Shown: positions 20,905-33,214, numbered from the stretch's first letter. The stretch is DNA of 64,000 nucleotides from Euryodendron excelsum (GCA_033060915.1 CM065383.1:9922501-9986500); one strand, 5' to 3'. The notes: generated by a model not told the origin, from the letters alone. Numbers and translations: made by a program.

Positions 20905-23763
20905 ATGACATCTAAGAATGTAGTGGCGACATGGTTAAATGAGTAAATGAGCAACAATTATGACATTTGGCGTCGTAAGATTTAGTTTGTTTTTAATGAG
21001 CAGGGTCTATTGGCTCACATTGACCGTCTAATGACTGAGTCCGAACAGGATATTACAGCTCAGCATCATAAGGACATGGATCACTACAAAACTTAGCAGG
21101 CAAAAGATCAGGATGCGTGCTATCTTATGTTGAGCCACATAAAGAATGATCTTCTATTAGAGTTTGTGTAATACCCGGCAATATTTTAGAGATTTTAAAA
21201 TTATCCATTTAAGATTTGTAATACTTTCGTGGATAATAAAAATATTATAATACTCTTTGCAGAAATTAAAATATTTAAAAAAAAAATATTTATTTAGTTG
21301 AAAGGCATATATCATAAGTCAAAAGTAAGACTTTAATACTGTAACCCCTCAAAAATTTTGGTGACTTTAAAATTAGCAAAAAAGAATAAAATCGGTTCAA
21401 GGCTCCACCGATTTAAATTTCAAACCAAGATTCCACTAACTTAGGACATGACCAAAAATATGTAAAAAGGTTGGCACCACTTATACGCCACCTTACATAG
21501 CATCAAACTATAAAATTACATATTCTATCAATCCGAAGCAATTAGAATCCATTCGAACCATTCAAAACCGACTTACAAACTTTATCGCATCGGTATCGTG
21601 CAAGACACCTTGCACTTCATGCATCATTTTAGCTTGACACCTGGTTTCACGAAAGTTTACAACGCACTAACATATATGTCTGTAGGCAATTCGAAAGTTC
21701 AAAGTATTCGTCGGAAAACCGATAAAATTCGACACACAACCGAGTGTGACCAAAAAAAAAGGGAAGAGAGAGCAAGGAGATGCGGCTGAAATAGCTTGAA
21801 GGTAACAGCTTGGAGACTTCTTCTCTTAAGGTAAAATGTCTTTCTTAGGATCTTAAGCCCTGAATCATTCATGTAGGAAATGAAAGAGTTTAGTGGGTTA
21901 ATATTCATCTTCATGGGCTGCAACGAAATCAGAATTTGTCTTGAGAGTTTGAGCATCATCCATGGCTGCCAAACTCGGTTATCCCAACTCTGATCGGGCT
22001 GCATGTGTTGTAAATGCATTGCATGTTGTATATGTCGATTAGAAGTTATACATGGTTAGACTATAAGCTATTTTAGAGCTTCATAAACCTCGGGTATAGT
22101 GGGTAACCTTGGAATCGAAGGAATATATAAAACACAGTGCCCTGTGGGAGATTCATGGCTGTGCAGTAAATTTCAGAGCCCAATTAGGAGAACCAAATGA
22201 CCTCAAATTTTGATTCCGAGACCATAGGTGGAAAACTTTCGAAAACTTATTCGATTTAGACCCAAACTTTGCCCTATTTGGTTGAAAATTGATGAAGAAA
22301 AACAAGTTCAAATTAGGCACAAAATCTGCTGCGAATTTTCCAGCAGCAGCGACTTCCAGAGGCTTTTTGGATTAATAAACCTTAACGAAAAATTATTCCG
22401 AGATAATGATTAGATAGGGTTTGACGAGTAGATAATTTTAGACACTTGATTTGTCAAAATCCATCAAGAAATGAGAAAGAAAACCAGGTTTAAAGATAGG
22501 ATATATTTTAGTGCGAATTTTAAAGCCTATAAACTATTAGAGTTTGAGAGAGTTGTTGTAAAAGTATATTGTCAGCATAATAAACATGTATTTTGGAGAG
22601 TGTCATAAATTTTAGACATAGTTAGCATTATCGGGAGTAGACTCGAGCTACACTAGGAGTTCTTTTTAAACGGTTTCAATTATATTAACTCTTAGATTGT
22701 GGAATTTCGCAGATACGGTTCGGGTTATGTGGTGATCTTTACGAGATAGGTAGAACGCGATTGAAGTAACTGGGTTGTTTGCAATATGCTTCCCTTCGAG
22801 CATTCTTACTCAATATCTTAAATTCCTGATTATCTGATTGTTGACTCTATGATATTTTCTGGCACATCCTTGCTTAAAATGTTCGTTGCCTCAGCTATAA
22901 AATTATAGTCTTGAACATGGCTAGAATATGTTTTGGGTGATGTGCCATGAAACTGATTAGTACATGATCAAACGTATCTGTTGGCCAGGATTGATTCTTG
23001 GATGCCCTTGTGTGGCAAAGTTTGGTTATTGAATGCCCTTGTGTGGCAATGGTTATGTGGCGCAGGTGGCGTTTGACATGATACTGAGAAGGGCCGGGTA
23101 CAAGCCTTATGAAAATGTTAAAATATTTGTTGCCGGCATGTTTTATTTATAAATTTTAATTGACAAATGCTTATTATTTTATTACTCTGCTCTGTCAAAC
23201 GGATTTATTCATTGAGCTTTGCTTTGGTTATCCTGAACTCTGTGTTTGTACTCCTGTGTATTGTATACTTCCCGATTAAATTTTATTTTTCATGTGGAAG
23301 CATATAAGGTGCCGGTGAAATATTATTTAAAGCCTATGAAGAATCATATTTATTTTGGAGACATTATTGCTAGAAGTTATGTATCTTAGAGCCTAGGAAG
23401 AATTATTATAAGTTGAAATTTTATCTCAAGGATTAAATTTGGAGCCACTTATAATGGTACCTTTGTGGTTGTAGCATGATTAAATCTTATTTGAGGTTAT
23501 TTATTTTATTTATTAACGGTCCAAAAATTTGGGACGTTACAGTTTGAGTCTATCCAGATTTCTTATGAGACTTGGGACGCTTTAAAGCTGAAGTACATGG
23601 TTATTTCTCTAGCTAAATTACTCGGGTTGATACTCAAATTTGATTCTTATCAGAAGAAGCCTAACCACTCCATGAGGCAGCATTTGCGAGTGATGTCAAC
23701 CATGATACGCGAGTTTAAGGCAGCAAGACATACTCGTTTGTCGTACAGGAGGCTGTTTGGTTG
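20905..23763 (+). pseudogene. gag-like frame of the copia element, split by insertion
   Basis: Copia-type gag N-terminal region. The 5' part (20905-21166) includes AHIDRLMTESEQDITAQ and ends LSHIKNDLLLEF. The 3' part resumes at 23547 with ESIQISYETWDALKLKY and runs to about 23763 (MRQHLRVMSTMIREFK). Removing 21167-23541 plus one GTTTG copy restores one frame across the site. It is a broken gene: the first part has stops (for example after ATWLNE), as well as the insertion. No zinc knuckle is seen. Confidence 0.75.
21167..23541 (+). mobile_element. Nested LTR-like insertion (probable solo LTR) in gag
   Basis: Begins TGTAATACCCGG and ends GGGACGTTACA, the TG...CA termini usual for Ty3-type plant LTRs. 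It is flanked by GTTTG on both sides (21162-21166, 23542-23546). There is no internal domain, primer site or second LTR in its 2,375 bp, so a solo LTR is the simplest reading. A near copy of its own start (TGTAACCCCTCAAAAATTTT) lies at about 21341, hinting at a duplicated terminus or nested fragment. Confidence 0.8.
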
Positions 23764-23796
23764 AAGAGGTTCCTTGGACATTTGGATGTCGTCACA

Positions 23797-23970
23797 TTCC
23801 CTATTGAGACTGTGACTATTCATTATGATAGCATGACAGTACTAGCCTATGCTAAGGATCCTAAGTACCACTTACATCCCTATGAGTCGTATGTTAACAG
23901 ACCTTATGACAAAGCCCATTGGTAGAGAGGCTTTTGTCACTCATGTTAGGGCACTTGGACTGCGTAGGTG
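23797..23970 (+). pseudogene. RNase H tail remnant of the copia element
   Basis: One frame reads YDSMTVLAYAKDPKYHLHP, like the copia RNase H segment with its D and AKNPxxH pattern. Another reads LTKPIGREAFVTHVRALGLR, like the usual C-terminus. The frame change and the missing RT show decay and internal deletion. Confidence 0.6.
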
Positions 23971-25063
23971 GTGATGATGTGTAGTTTGTTATCAGTTGAT
24001 CATTTTGTACCTTCTTGGATGTTTGGATATTTTATGTTATAATGCATAATTCAATTCAGTAACTATTGCATAATTCTATTTATTGTATAACACATATGAG
24101 ATTGAGAGTATGTCAGCAGGTTGATAGACTCTCTCACACGAGATATCACTTTTGGCATTTTTTAGAGCGAGCAAAGTTGAGACGTTATATGCTATTGCGT
24201 CACCCTATTTTGAGATATGATGAGATCTGATTGTTGAAGATCGATGGTAGTTATTTTTCGGTATCCACCACAACCTATTTAAAAGCCAAATGTGAGTTTT
24301 ACATTTTGTCACCTTATTAGAGAGCGAGCAAATGAGAAACACAAGTTAGGCGTTTCTTTAGCGACTAAACTAAGATCTGTACAGTGTTAATAGTCTGACA
24401 TAAGTTCCTCGAGGGAACTATCCATTGTAACATGTATTCATACTACATGTGCTAAGTGACCAAACTTAAAGAGGTGAATGAGTTCCCAGTCTCTTCACAG
24501 TGTGAGCCCTTATCGATCAATAATGATCATATGTTACTTTACCCTCATTATGACTTTTGACTATACCATGAGGTTAATGGGTTAATGCAGTTACTTTGGC
24601 ATGAAACCTTATGGTCATGATTGATTCGGCCTTCCGAACATCGCTAGGAAAGCGGTTAGTCCTGTTCCGAATGGCATGAGAGTAAAGAAAGGATTATCAT
24701 ATACATCAGGCATATATTCATGGCACATAATTTACATTCGCTTTTCAGTATTGTGATGTAAGTATGAATATAGTGCTGACCTCGAGGGGTTAGATATGCC
24801 TTTAGAGGGGATGAATATACCTACATTGATGTATTTAGATGGATTCAGGGTACTTGAGACACTTATTTCTCATTTTCAAATGTGGTTGATGTCTCTATGT
24901 TGGCTTTTATAAAGTTTGGTGTAGAGCTCCCAAAACTTGAATGTACTTAGAGGTCGCACGACTCATTTATTGTATGATCTTATATTGTGATGTTTGGCTG
25001 GTTAAGAGATTGTTGTTGAGAAATTGTTGTTGTTTTGATGCATACCTATGTGTGAGTGGAAGA

Positions 25064-25616
25064 TTTTGGTATGAACAGTTCAGGCATCCATAGGCATGTC
25101 CTAGCCCAAAGACCCACCCACCACTTGTATTAGGTGGTTTAAGCATGCTCCCACTTTCCTTGGTAGTTGGGGTGATTGTTTAAGTATGTTCTCACTTATT
25201 TTGGTGATTGGGGCACGTGGCAACCACCAAGAACTAAGAATGGTAGTTTCATTCCACTAATCAACCTCTAATATATGTTAATCAATTCCTAATGTGGAAT
25301 AATTAAAAAAGAGAAATATATGTTAATCAATTCCTAATGTGGAATAATTAAAAAAGAGAAGAAAAAAAAAGAGGAAAGAGAAGTGGCTGCATTTTGTGTG
25401 TGTAAGAGTGTGTAACTAATTCTCCTGTCTTTAGTGTAAATGCTTTTGACTTTCCAAGAAGATTTAATTGTATTTCACCGCAGGTAGATTTACAAAAAAT
25501 ACAGATATATGTAGAGAATTTTCAATTCAAAAATTGGTTCTTTCGGACTTATTTTTGAACATGCTTCAAGGTAAATTCGATCACCGTTTCCGCTTTAATT
25601 GTAAACAGAACATACA
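25064..25616 (+). repeat. 3' LTR of the 19-25.6 kb element
   Basis: Pairs with 19068-19629. Its first base pair has changed (TT for TG) and it ends CATACA. It contains an extra 45-bp tandem duplication (25271-25360) absent from the 5' LTR. Confidence 0.88.
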
Positions 25617-27307
25617 GTTTGTTTTTTTGAAATTGAGAAAATTTTCATCACTGGTTAGTTGCAACAGTGGCTGGGGTGATGGCCATCGTCATCATTTGCG
25701 ATACATCCATTATACATCCTATCAGATTTATGTATGTACGTATAGATACATATATATGTGTGTGTATATATGGCATTCAATTCCATTTTCACTCTCTCAA
25801 GGCTCAAAGATTCTGCTTCTTGGTTTAGTTAATTTTCTAGTTTAACTCATCTGCTATTGTATTTAAAATGAAGCATTTGTACTTTATAGGATAAGGTATG
25901 TTGTGGCTTTGGTGTTCGGGTGTGTATTAGAAAGGTAAAGAAATCAGAGAGAGAAGAGTTAGCTCCGTCCATTGCCGAACTGGGAGAAGATAGAAGAATA
26001 GGACTGTTTGGTATTACTGATAAGGATAAATGAATAATAAAATATATTTCCTCAACTGAAGGGTAAAACAATAACTTACTTCTTTCCGTTAGCTCTGTCA
26101 AGTTGACAATACTAATAAGGGAGGTCAGTGCTATTTTTAAAACTATAGAGATAATGTGTGTAATTATGAAATACTTCAAGAAAAGTCACTAATTTACCCT
26201 ATCTTTTTATATAAGTTTTTTGAACTGGTATTTATCTTTTTAAAATGTGATATTAGTAAAGACAGGAGGCACCACACCACACGTACAGTTGCAGCCTTCC
26301 CATGCCCGGAGCTTCCTCTCTCTCCTCTTCTTTTTCATCTTGGTTTTTATTTGTTTTTTATTTTTGAGGAAATTGTTCGGAAAAAGAGAAGTCATGGTTT
26401 TAAGCATGCACTTGCACAACTGGGTGTTGACAAATTGTTATAGTTCATCCAAGGATATTTCTACCCTTTTTGACGATTTATTTATCAAAAATTAGTTAAA
26501 CTCATATGCCGTTGGACTCAATTTCTTCAAACTTATCATCTTTCTGGTTTTTTATGTTTTTGTATTTTCTACTTCATTCCTATATATTTCCACAGGCGCA
26601 CACACGCTTATAGACGATAGACAATTCAAGTTGGACAATACTTGAAATAGATCGAAGACAGAGGACACATGATTCTAAGGATGAACATTGCTCGGGTTGA
26701 GCAGAAATAATTTATATCAGGTCTAAAACTAAATCTTAAGTTCGTCCAATTATAAAATTACATTCACAAGCCAGCCATTTAACACAAAATTTATTTAATA
26801 AATGATTTTATTATATAAAAATATTTTACATAACATAAAATCTAATTGCATATATATATATATATAAAAATATATAAATATATTGTTTTATATATAGTCG
26901 GGCCAGACTAAGCTTCAAACAAAATATTCAAGTCCACCAAAAAATATAATTATGCCTAAAAAATTCTCGAGCACTTTAGATTATGAACGGATTTGAACTG
27001 ACCTAGCAGGCCATCGGACTCATGGCCAGCCCTACACGATCCAATCATTGAACTATTAAAAGAAGGGGTGGAAATGGAATGACATCCTTATACTCTTACA
27101 CATGGGATAACAACACATTAAGAATATAAATGCTCAATGCATAGCTCCTACCTTACTTTCATTTTATAACTACTTAGCTATATAAAGACCTTAATTATCA
27201 TCTTGTCCTTTTCGTATCTTTTTTTTTTTAAACATAAAATTCTTGCTTTTGTTTTTGTTTTTTGTTTTTTCTCCTTCCTTTTGTACTAATGCACCTCTTC
27301 AAATTTA

Positions 27308-27653
27308 GAGCATGTTTGGCAGCAGTTCTTTTAAGTAGCATTTTTGCTAGCTTTTTTCATCAGATGTGATTTTTTTAACCAAAAGTTTAATTTTTTATGG
27401 GTCTTTGGTCCATGCATATCCAAAAAGACCACAAGTGAATTTTGATTGAAAAATAAATAGTTTTTTTTTTTGTCTTTACTGAGTTTTTTAAAACCAAAAT
27501 ACAATTATTTTTTAATGACAAATACGTCTAATCTAAAAGCCAATAACACTATAAAAAAAACAATTGAATTTTGATTAAAAAAAAGTTGCTAAAATAGAAA
27601 AAAAAAAAACTATTTCACATTTTGCTTCAATAAGCTCTATCAAACATGCTCTT
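27308..27653. mobile_element. Foldback MITE-like element
   Basis: Ends are inverted copies: left AGAGCATGTTTGGCAGCAGT; right, reverse-complemented, AGAGCATGTTTGATAGAGCTT. The interior is A/T-rich and non-coding. The first 12 bases match perfectly. No clear target duplication. Confidence 0.65.
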
Positions 27654-27924
27654 TAATGTTAATCGTTCACGTACAACTAACGAGCACAGTTTTATTCCAT
27701 GCAAGGAAAAATCATTATTTTGTAATTCGTGGCTGGGACAATTTTACCACTATTAAAATGTTGACATCAGCCAGACATGGTGAAGGGTTTGGAGCTTTCA
27801 AAGGTTCGAGAAAAATGATATGTGTCACATTTCGATGTCTTGCTTATATAAAAAAAAATTACAATATTAATGCATCAAAAATTAATTCTATATATGTACA
27901 TGCTTATATATAGAGATATTAAGG

Positions 27925-28118
27925 GTCCGTTTGGTATAATTTTTTTGTTAAATTTTTTTTAAACTTATAAGTAAAAAAATTAAATTTTTTTAATTTTTTT
28001 ACTTTTCAGACTTTACTTTAAAAAAATAAGTAAATTAAAAAATTAAAAAAATTATAATTTTTTTACTTTTAAATTTAAAAAATATTAGACAAAAAATTGA
28101 TACCAAAATACACTGAGT
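27925..28118. mobile_element. AT-rich foldback element
   Basis: Begins GGTCCGTTTGGTATAATTTT; the right end reads ATTGATACCAAAATACACTGAG, an imperfect inverted match. The interior contains ACTTATAAGTAAAAAAATTAAA with long complementary T and A tracts, so nearly the whole stretch can fold. Confidence 0.5.
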
Positions 28119-29759
28119 AAACATGGATAGATGATAAGGCCCGACTGGCCAATTGGGGAAGACCCACACTTGCTGATAAGAGTATTGAATAATGGTCTGT
28201 TAGTACACGTGAACATAATTGCAAGGGAAGGGGGAGCGTGTTCACGTGTGGAAGGCTGGACCACACCCGAGCCGGCCTTTTAGGAGTGGAAAAAAAAAAT
28301 GATTGTCGCGCAGACGCTCCTCGTCAAATCAAGAGTTGCCACTTGCCATCGACTCACTAGATCTATAAAGGTATACATACAAGTTTGTTGTGTATACAGA
28401 CATGCAACTTTAATAGATAAAGGTTCGGAAGTATTTTTGCAAGGGTCTGCCTATGTGTTAATTTTCAACACTAAAAATATAATTTTTAAATTTATTTTGT
28501 ATTGTTATACAAAATATTAATAATTATAAAAATACAATTTTTAACATTGAAAATATAGACAAAAAAAACTTAAATGTGCCCTAATAGGTATGTTAGCATT
28601 TGCATTTTTGCAAACTCTCGAAGTGCAAAAAATTATTTAGTATTTTTTGACCGCGACGTTGTTCTTTTTTTAATTTTTACACATGAAATGAATTTTTTGT
28701 TATGTGAATTCAAACACACTTATTGAACTTATTATACTTACGAGAGATAAAACAAAAATGATATGGTGTTTCAAAAGAACTAAATAATTTCAACTAAACG
28801 AGCATTTTCTAAGCAGCTTGCACTTGGCCGTACCCAAAAAGTTTTGGAAGAAATAAGCCCTTTTTTATTATGATTTTGGGTGTTGTATATTCTATTTTGG
28901 TTTTTTAAAATTCATCGAAATTTTGTTTGACAAATTAGTTTTAAAAACTGTTTTTTTCCGAAATCGTGTTTGGTAACTTAGTTTTGACATTTATTTTTGA
29001 GGAATTTCTTAAAAACGCCTTGATTTTTGGAACCAAAGAAAGATGCTTTATGAGTTTTTAGAACTGTTTCCATAGGAAACGATGGTGTTTTTAGTGATTC
29101 TATTTTTTTTTTTTTTTGTTTTTTGGAAAACACTAAAAGGGAGAAGTTGGCAATTTTTTTTTTTAAATTTCCAATAGCACATAAAATGAAAAATATAGTA
29201 AAGTACGAAGATTGCTTTATTACGAGTTGAATTATGAGTTTGAAACACAAAAAATAGCCTTGCTTTTTGTAGAGATAAGACTAAATACATCTGACTATTT
29301 CCTGAACCATCAATGTCACTGCCCCTTGTGCATTGGGATGTCAGTTTATTAAAATTCGTTTTTTAGAAGTGATATGAAGATGTAAAACACATTACTTACA
29401 CATATAAATCAATGACATTAGTTTTTCTTCTTCTGGGGTTTGAACTTCAACTTGAATGTTAGGAGGTATAAGATTGATTTAAAAAAAAAAAAAAACTAGT
29501 GTTACATGGTGAAGCAAATAAGAATCCTAGCCACTGAAATGTGATAGTCATCTCCTCAACATTTCCTATCGTTCCTCGTAATCTTCTCGCCGGAGAAATG
29601 AAATGAGGTGGTGTGTTTATTTTCTATAATCACAGACTCAGTGTACGCATCACTAAATATGCATATCCACTTCCTAAACTGCAATTCTACTCGAATATTG
29701 AGTTTAAACATTGACTATTTCTTGGTTATTGAGGTATTGAGTGCGACTCTTCCGACTGG

Positions 29760-29881
29760 TAGATTTCTGTTGCAATTGTTGAATTTAATGCAAGGTTGTT
29801 ATTGTGGCTGTGAGACTTTGTAGATTTCTATTGCAATTGTTGAATTTAATGTAAGGATATTATTGTGGCTGTGAGACTTTT
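29760..29881. repeat. 61-bp tandem duplication
   Basis: Two adjacent 61-bp copies beginning TAGATTTCTGTTGCAATTG and TAGATTTCTATTGCAATTG, differing at a few positions, in non-coding DNA. Confidence 0.9.
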
Positions 29882-30248
29882 TTGAAGCAATGAGTGTTCA
29901 GTTTTATAAGTTTCTCGTAATGTAATTATTTACTATTATTGATTCTAAAAATAAAATAAAAAAATTTGTTGGAAACATCTAGTATCTAGAAAGGTTTTAT
30001 ATCAAACTCAAAATGATCACAAAAGTCTAAAACAAGATTGGGCCCAATGGGTTCGGGCCCAACCATTTTCGGGTAGAAATAAGGGTCGCAGAAATGTGAT
30101 CTGCTTGGTTTTGATATCACACTCACTAACAATCATACGGTATTTGACTCATCGCGTATTGCTTGAATCTGGGAACCCTGAAAATGCTAAGTCTTGCTTG
30201 AACTTATTGCTATTTCATAATCTTTTTAGTGGCGTTGTAAACTAGCTA

Positions 30249-30285
30249 AGCTGAGCTAAGTTGAGCTAAGTTGAGCTGAGTAGTG
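30249..30285. repeat. Short tandem repeat (GAGCTAAGTT)
   Basis: Consecutive near-identical units of about 10-11 bp (GCTAAGCTGA, GCTAAGTTGA, GCTAAGTTGA, GCTGAG). The surrounding 30.3-30.54 kb has repeated CGAGTAGC-type phrases typical of old transposon debris. Confidence 0.6.
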
Positions 30286-31099
30286 AGTTGTTTAAGATTA
30301 ATTTGGTAATTTTAATGAGGTTCGAAATGAATTCAAACTTGACTTGTTTAACTTCTGAGTCACGTTCACACGAGTTTTAATTGAATCAAGCTCGAGTAGC
30401 GTGAATTTTGTAATGCATATAAACTTATCAAGCAACGTTTGAAAAATTTTTGAACTTCAAAATGTATTCAAGCTTGCTTGTTTATATAATAAGTCGATTT
30501 TGAACGAGTTTTAAATAAGTCGAACACGAGTAGCTTGGTTTGTTAAGTGCAGATATGAGTATTCTAATGGGTTCTAGTTGTTGTTCTTCAAAGTGCCTGC
30601 GTACCAGTAAATATATAACTAATGCATTTTCACTAGCTGTTTCAAATTTTACCTACCTAATACTTGTGTTTTCAGGGGTGAATCATTGGGTATTTTGCCG
30701 TCGGTGGTGGCAGCAAAGAAAGTTAGATCAAAAGCTAGTGGTACCTTATATGGAAGAATTAACCAGCAGCCACGTTTAGGGCAACCAACAGCAGCTTGCT
30801 AGAGGACAGTACTTATGTCTCATTCTGTTCCTTATTTGTATTTGCTTACTAAATCAACAAGAGTTCATTAATTGATCACTTCAAATCCCAATTGTTGTGT
30901 ATATAGTCAGAACAATTACCAAAAATGTGTGTTTTGATCCTGCTCTAATCTTATCTCTACTATTTTGGGTTCTTCTTTAAAGATAATGTTTCTGGATGAG
31001 CTGAACCAGAGAGAACAGCATTCTGACTGTTCATCAAACCATTGAGTGGAATAAAACCAGACCATAACTACCAAGTAAGTTGGAAAAATTGAAGTTAAA

Positions 31100-31810
31100 A
31101 AAAAGTTGCTAGTGAAAGGCAGATAAAAGAGCGAACAAAAGTCATATGCTGTTTTCAACTTAACACTCCAACATACAGGTAACGTTAGTTATATGAAGGT
31201 GAAATGCATATTAGGAAAATGAGGTGGCTCAATTGTTTGGAACTTGTGGAAGGGAAAGGGAAAGGGAAAGGAAGTGAGAAATTGTAGGGAAATGGCTTAT
31301 TTTTCTCTGTTGAATTTGCAAAAATAAATAAATAAAAAGTGAAAGGAAAATAACTTTTCCTTGTTTGAAATTTAAAAATAACAGAGTAACTATTGAAAAA
31401 GAAAGTGAGACGAAAAATAATGCCCCCTTCTTTTTCTTTGTATGTTGTGTCTCTTTTCTCCAAACTACAAACCAAACATGGAAAAAATATATTTTCTCTT
31501 CCTGTCCTCAAGCTCCAAAACAGGGCTGTGAAGTTGAAAAAAAGAAAGAAAAATTGCTAGTGAAAGGCAGATGTATTGCAGTTTGTAAGTCTATATATCA
31601 ACTATGAAGAAGTGTAGACAAAAGTCATATGATGTTTACAATTTCACTCGAAGATACTGAGACTGTTAGTTGGATGAACCTGAAATAAGAATTGGGAAGT
31701 GAAAGGCATCTTGTCTGTAAGTCTATTTACTTTGAAGAAGAGTAGACAGAAGTCCTATGATGTTTCCAACATCTAGCCACAGAGAATGGAAGTTATATGA
31801 ACATGAAACA
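31100..31810. repeat. Three-copy repeat interrupted by a foldback element
   Basis: Copy A at about 31115-31207, copy B at 31559-31687 and copy C at 31700-31810 each start GAAAGGCA, contain AGTCATATG(C/A)TGTTT or its variant, and end near TATATGAA(G/C)NTGAAA. The 31225-31528 element sits between A and B. Confidence 0.75.
31225..31528. mobile_element. Foldback MITE-like element
   Basis: Left end GGCTCAATTGTTTGGAACTTG; right end, reverse-complemented, AGCCCTGTTTTGGAGCTTGAG. The left arm is G/A-rich (three GGGAAA units) and the right arm C/T-rich. Same general design as 12158-12420. Confidence 0.6.
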
Positions 31811-32526
31811 AAAAGTGTGTTACTATTTAATTATGTTATTTATTTATTTATTTATGTTTCAAGATGTCCTTCAACCATTACTCTATCGTACTTGTGCAAG
31901 GCCATTGTTTACACGAATTATATAATTATGTAAATGATGGCTAGCCATTCACAAAAAATGAGATAAAAAATTAAATTTGAGATCTCATGCTTAAGATAAG
32001 AGTGAACCAGTTGATCATAGGCCATCCTTATGGTTGATTATTTTTATTTTCAACAGTCTAAAAAATTAAAAAAGAATATTATTATACAAACAAAATATTT
32101 ATATAAAATTCTTGTGTAAAATAATATGGTTGAGATTATGTACACTTTAGACCAAAACACCATTGTGATAGCGCTAGAGTTGTTACAAAATGTCATAACC
32201 CCACGTCATTCTAGTTAGTTTTATACACTAATTTTATGAATGAATAGTGTTTTCCTTAAAAAAAAATAGAAAAACAAAGAAAAACAAAAGGCCGCACGGG
32301 TTGGAGCTGAATCAGAGACAGATCATCGTCATGACTCGTGATCAATTTATATGTAAGTCATTTTCACATAGCTGTATCAGTTTGTGCATACAAATATATA
32401 TATATATATATATATCAAATTGTGGGGGTCCTTTCCAAGCTCTCTCTTCTCTTTCTTTATCTCTCCTGTGCCTCAGGGCCCGATCATCCTATTCTTGGTA
32501 GTGGAAAGGTTGGTCACTTTGGGTTG

Positions 32527-32536
32527 TATATATAAA
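32527..32536 (+). promoter_or_regulatory. Possible TATA box of the BT gene
   Basis: TATATATAAA, about 680 bp upstream of the ATG. That distance would leave a long leader; an acceptor-like TTCTGCAG at 33183-33190 just before the ATG suggests a 5' UTR intron. Placement is tentative. Confidence 0.3.
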
Positions 32537-33214
32537 CATTATATATATCGTATATATGCATAATTGGGGTGAGGTTTTCAAGCGAGGAGATTGTAGAGGA
32601 AGTTATTCTCACACAGCTTCAAATTTCATCATTCTAGCCCGGGGGTCCTTTGGAAAGAAGAGGTGATGTGACGTGTATATTTTTTTTCTTTTAAATTTTC
32701 AATAAATTCAAGGGGATTCACTCTGAATCTGATTATTTATATTTTTAAGAAATTTCCTTTTGATCGTTCGAATGAATGATATGTCATATAACTTATTCAG
32801 TAATTTCCTGGATGAAATCAAAGAAACAGTGGTCTTTGGAATCTCCTGAATCATTGCATACACAAGACTTGTAGACTCTTCTTAAATACACCTTTTAGGG
32901 TTTGCATTTTACAAGTAATTTTTGCTTGCTCTGCTTTTTTGTTTTTGTTTTATCCACAAATCAAATGTAAATTGCGTTTATAAGTAATAGAAAGTACTTT
33001 CAAAATACTAGGAATACGTAAATTTCAAAAGCCCTCACTTTCATGCTGTGTGTTTTATGGCCTTGTCATGCATTACCCAAGTGCTTGGATCATAGTTTGT
33101 TTCTTAATCTCATGAAAAAAATTAACACAAAGCTCCATAAGTACATTTCAAAAAGTGAAAATGATTTTGATTTTTCTCACAGTTCTGCAGAAGGAAAGTA
33201 TACGTACAAGAAAG

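Larger units (their letters stand above)
19068..25616 (+). mobile_element. Ty1-copia-like LTR retrotransposon, non-autonomous, with nested insertion
   Basis: Two LTRs (19068-19629 and 25064-25616) align along their length and are bounded by the identical 5-bp duplication GTTTG (19063-19067 and 25617-25621). A primer site TGGTATCAGAGCC follows the 5' LTR by one base. The gag-like frame starts near ATG 20905 and is interrupted at 21167-23541 by another insertion, after which it resumes (YETWDALKLKY). Protease, integrase and most of RT are missing; a short RNase H-like tail is seen at about 23797-23970 (YDSMTVLAYAKDPKYH; LTKPIGREAFVTHVRALGLR in another frame). About 1.1 kb of non-coding DNA precedes the 3' LTR. 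The LTRs are clearly diverged, so insertion is old. Such an element would need enzymes from a related intact copy. Confidence 0.9.
25617..33214. other. Repeat-rich intergenic region, no gene recognised
   Basis: AT-rich spacer between the retroelement and the BT gene. It contains foldback elements (27308-27653, 27925-28118, 31225-31528), a 61-bp tandem duplication (29760-29881), a three-copy repeat (31100-31810) and TA microsatellites (about 26851-26870 and 32395-32415). Open frames are short and without recognisable domains. The right end probably holds the BT promoter and 5' UTR. Confidence 0.6.

Noticed and set aside
30540..30779. 79-codon plus-strand open frame
   Set aside because: Short and in repeat-rich DNA, with no domain, no exon partners and no recognised homology.
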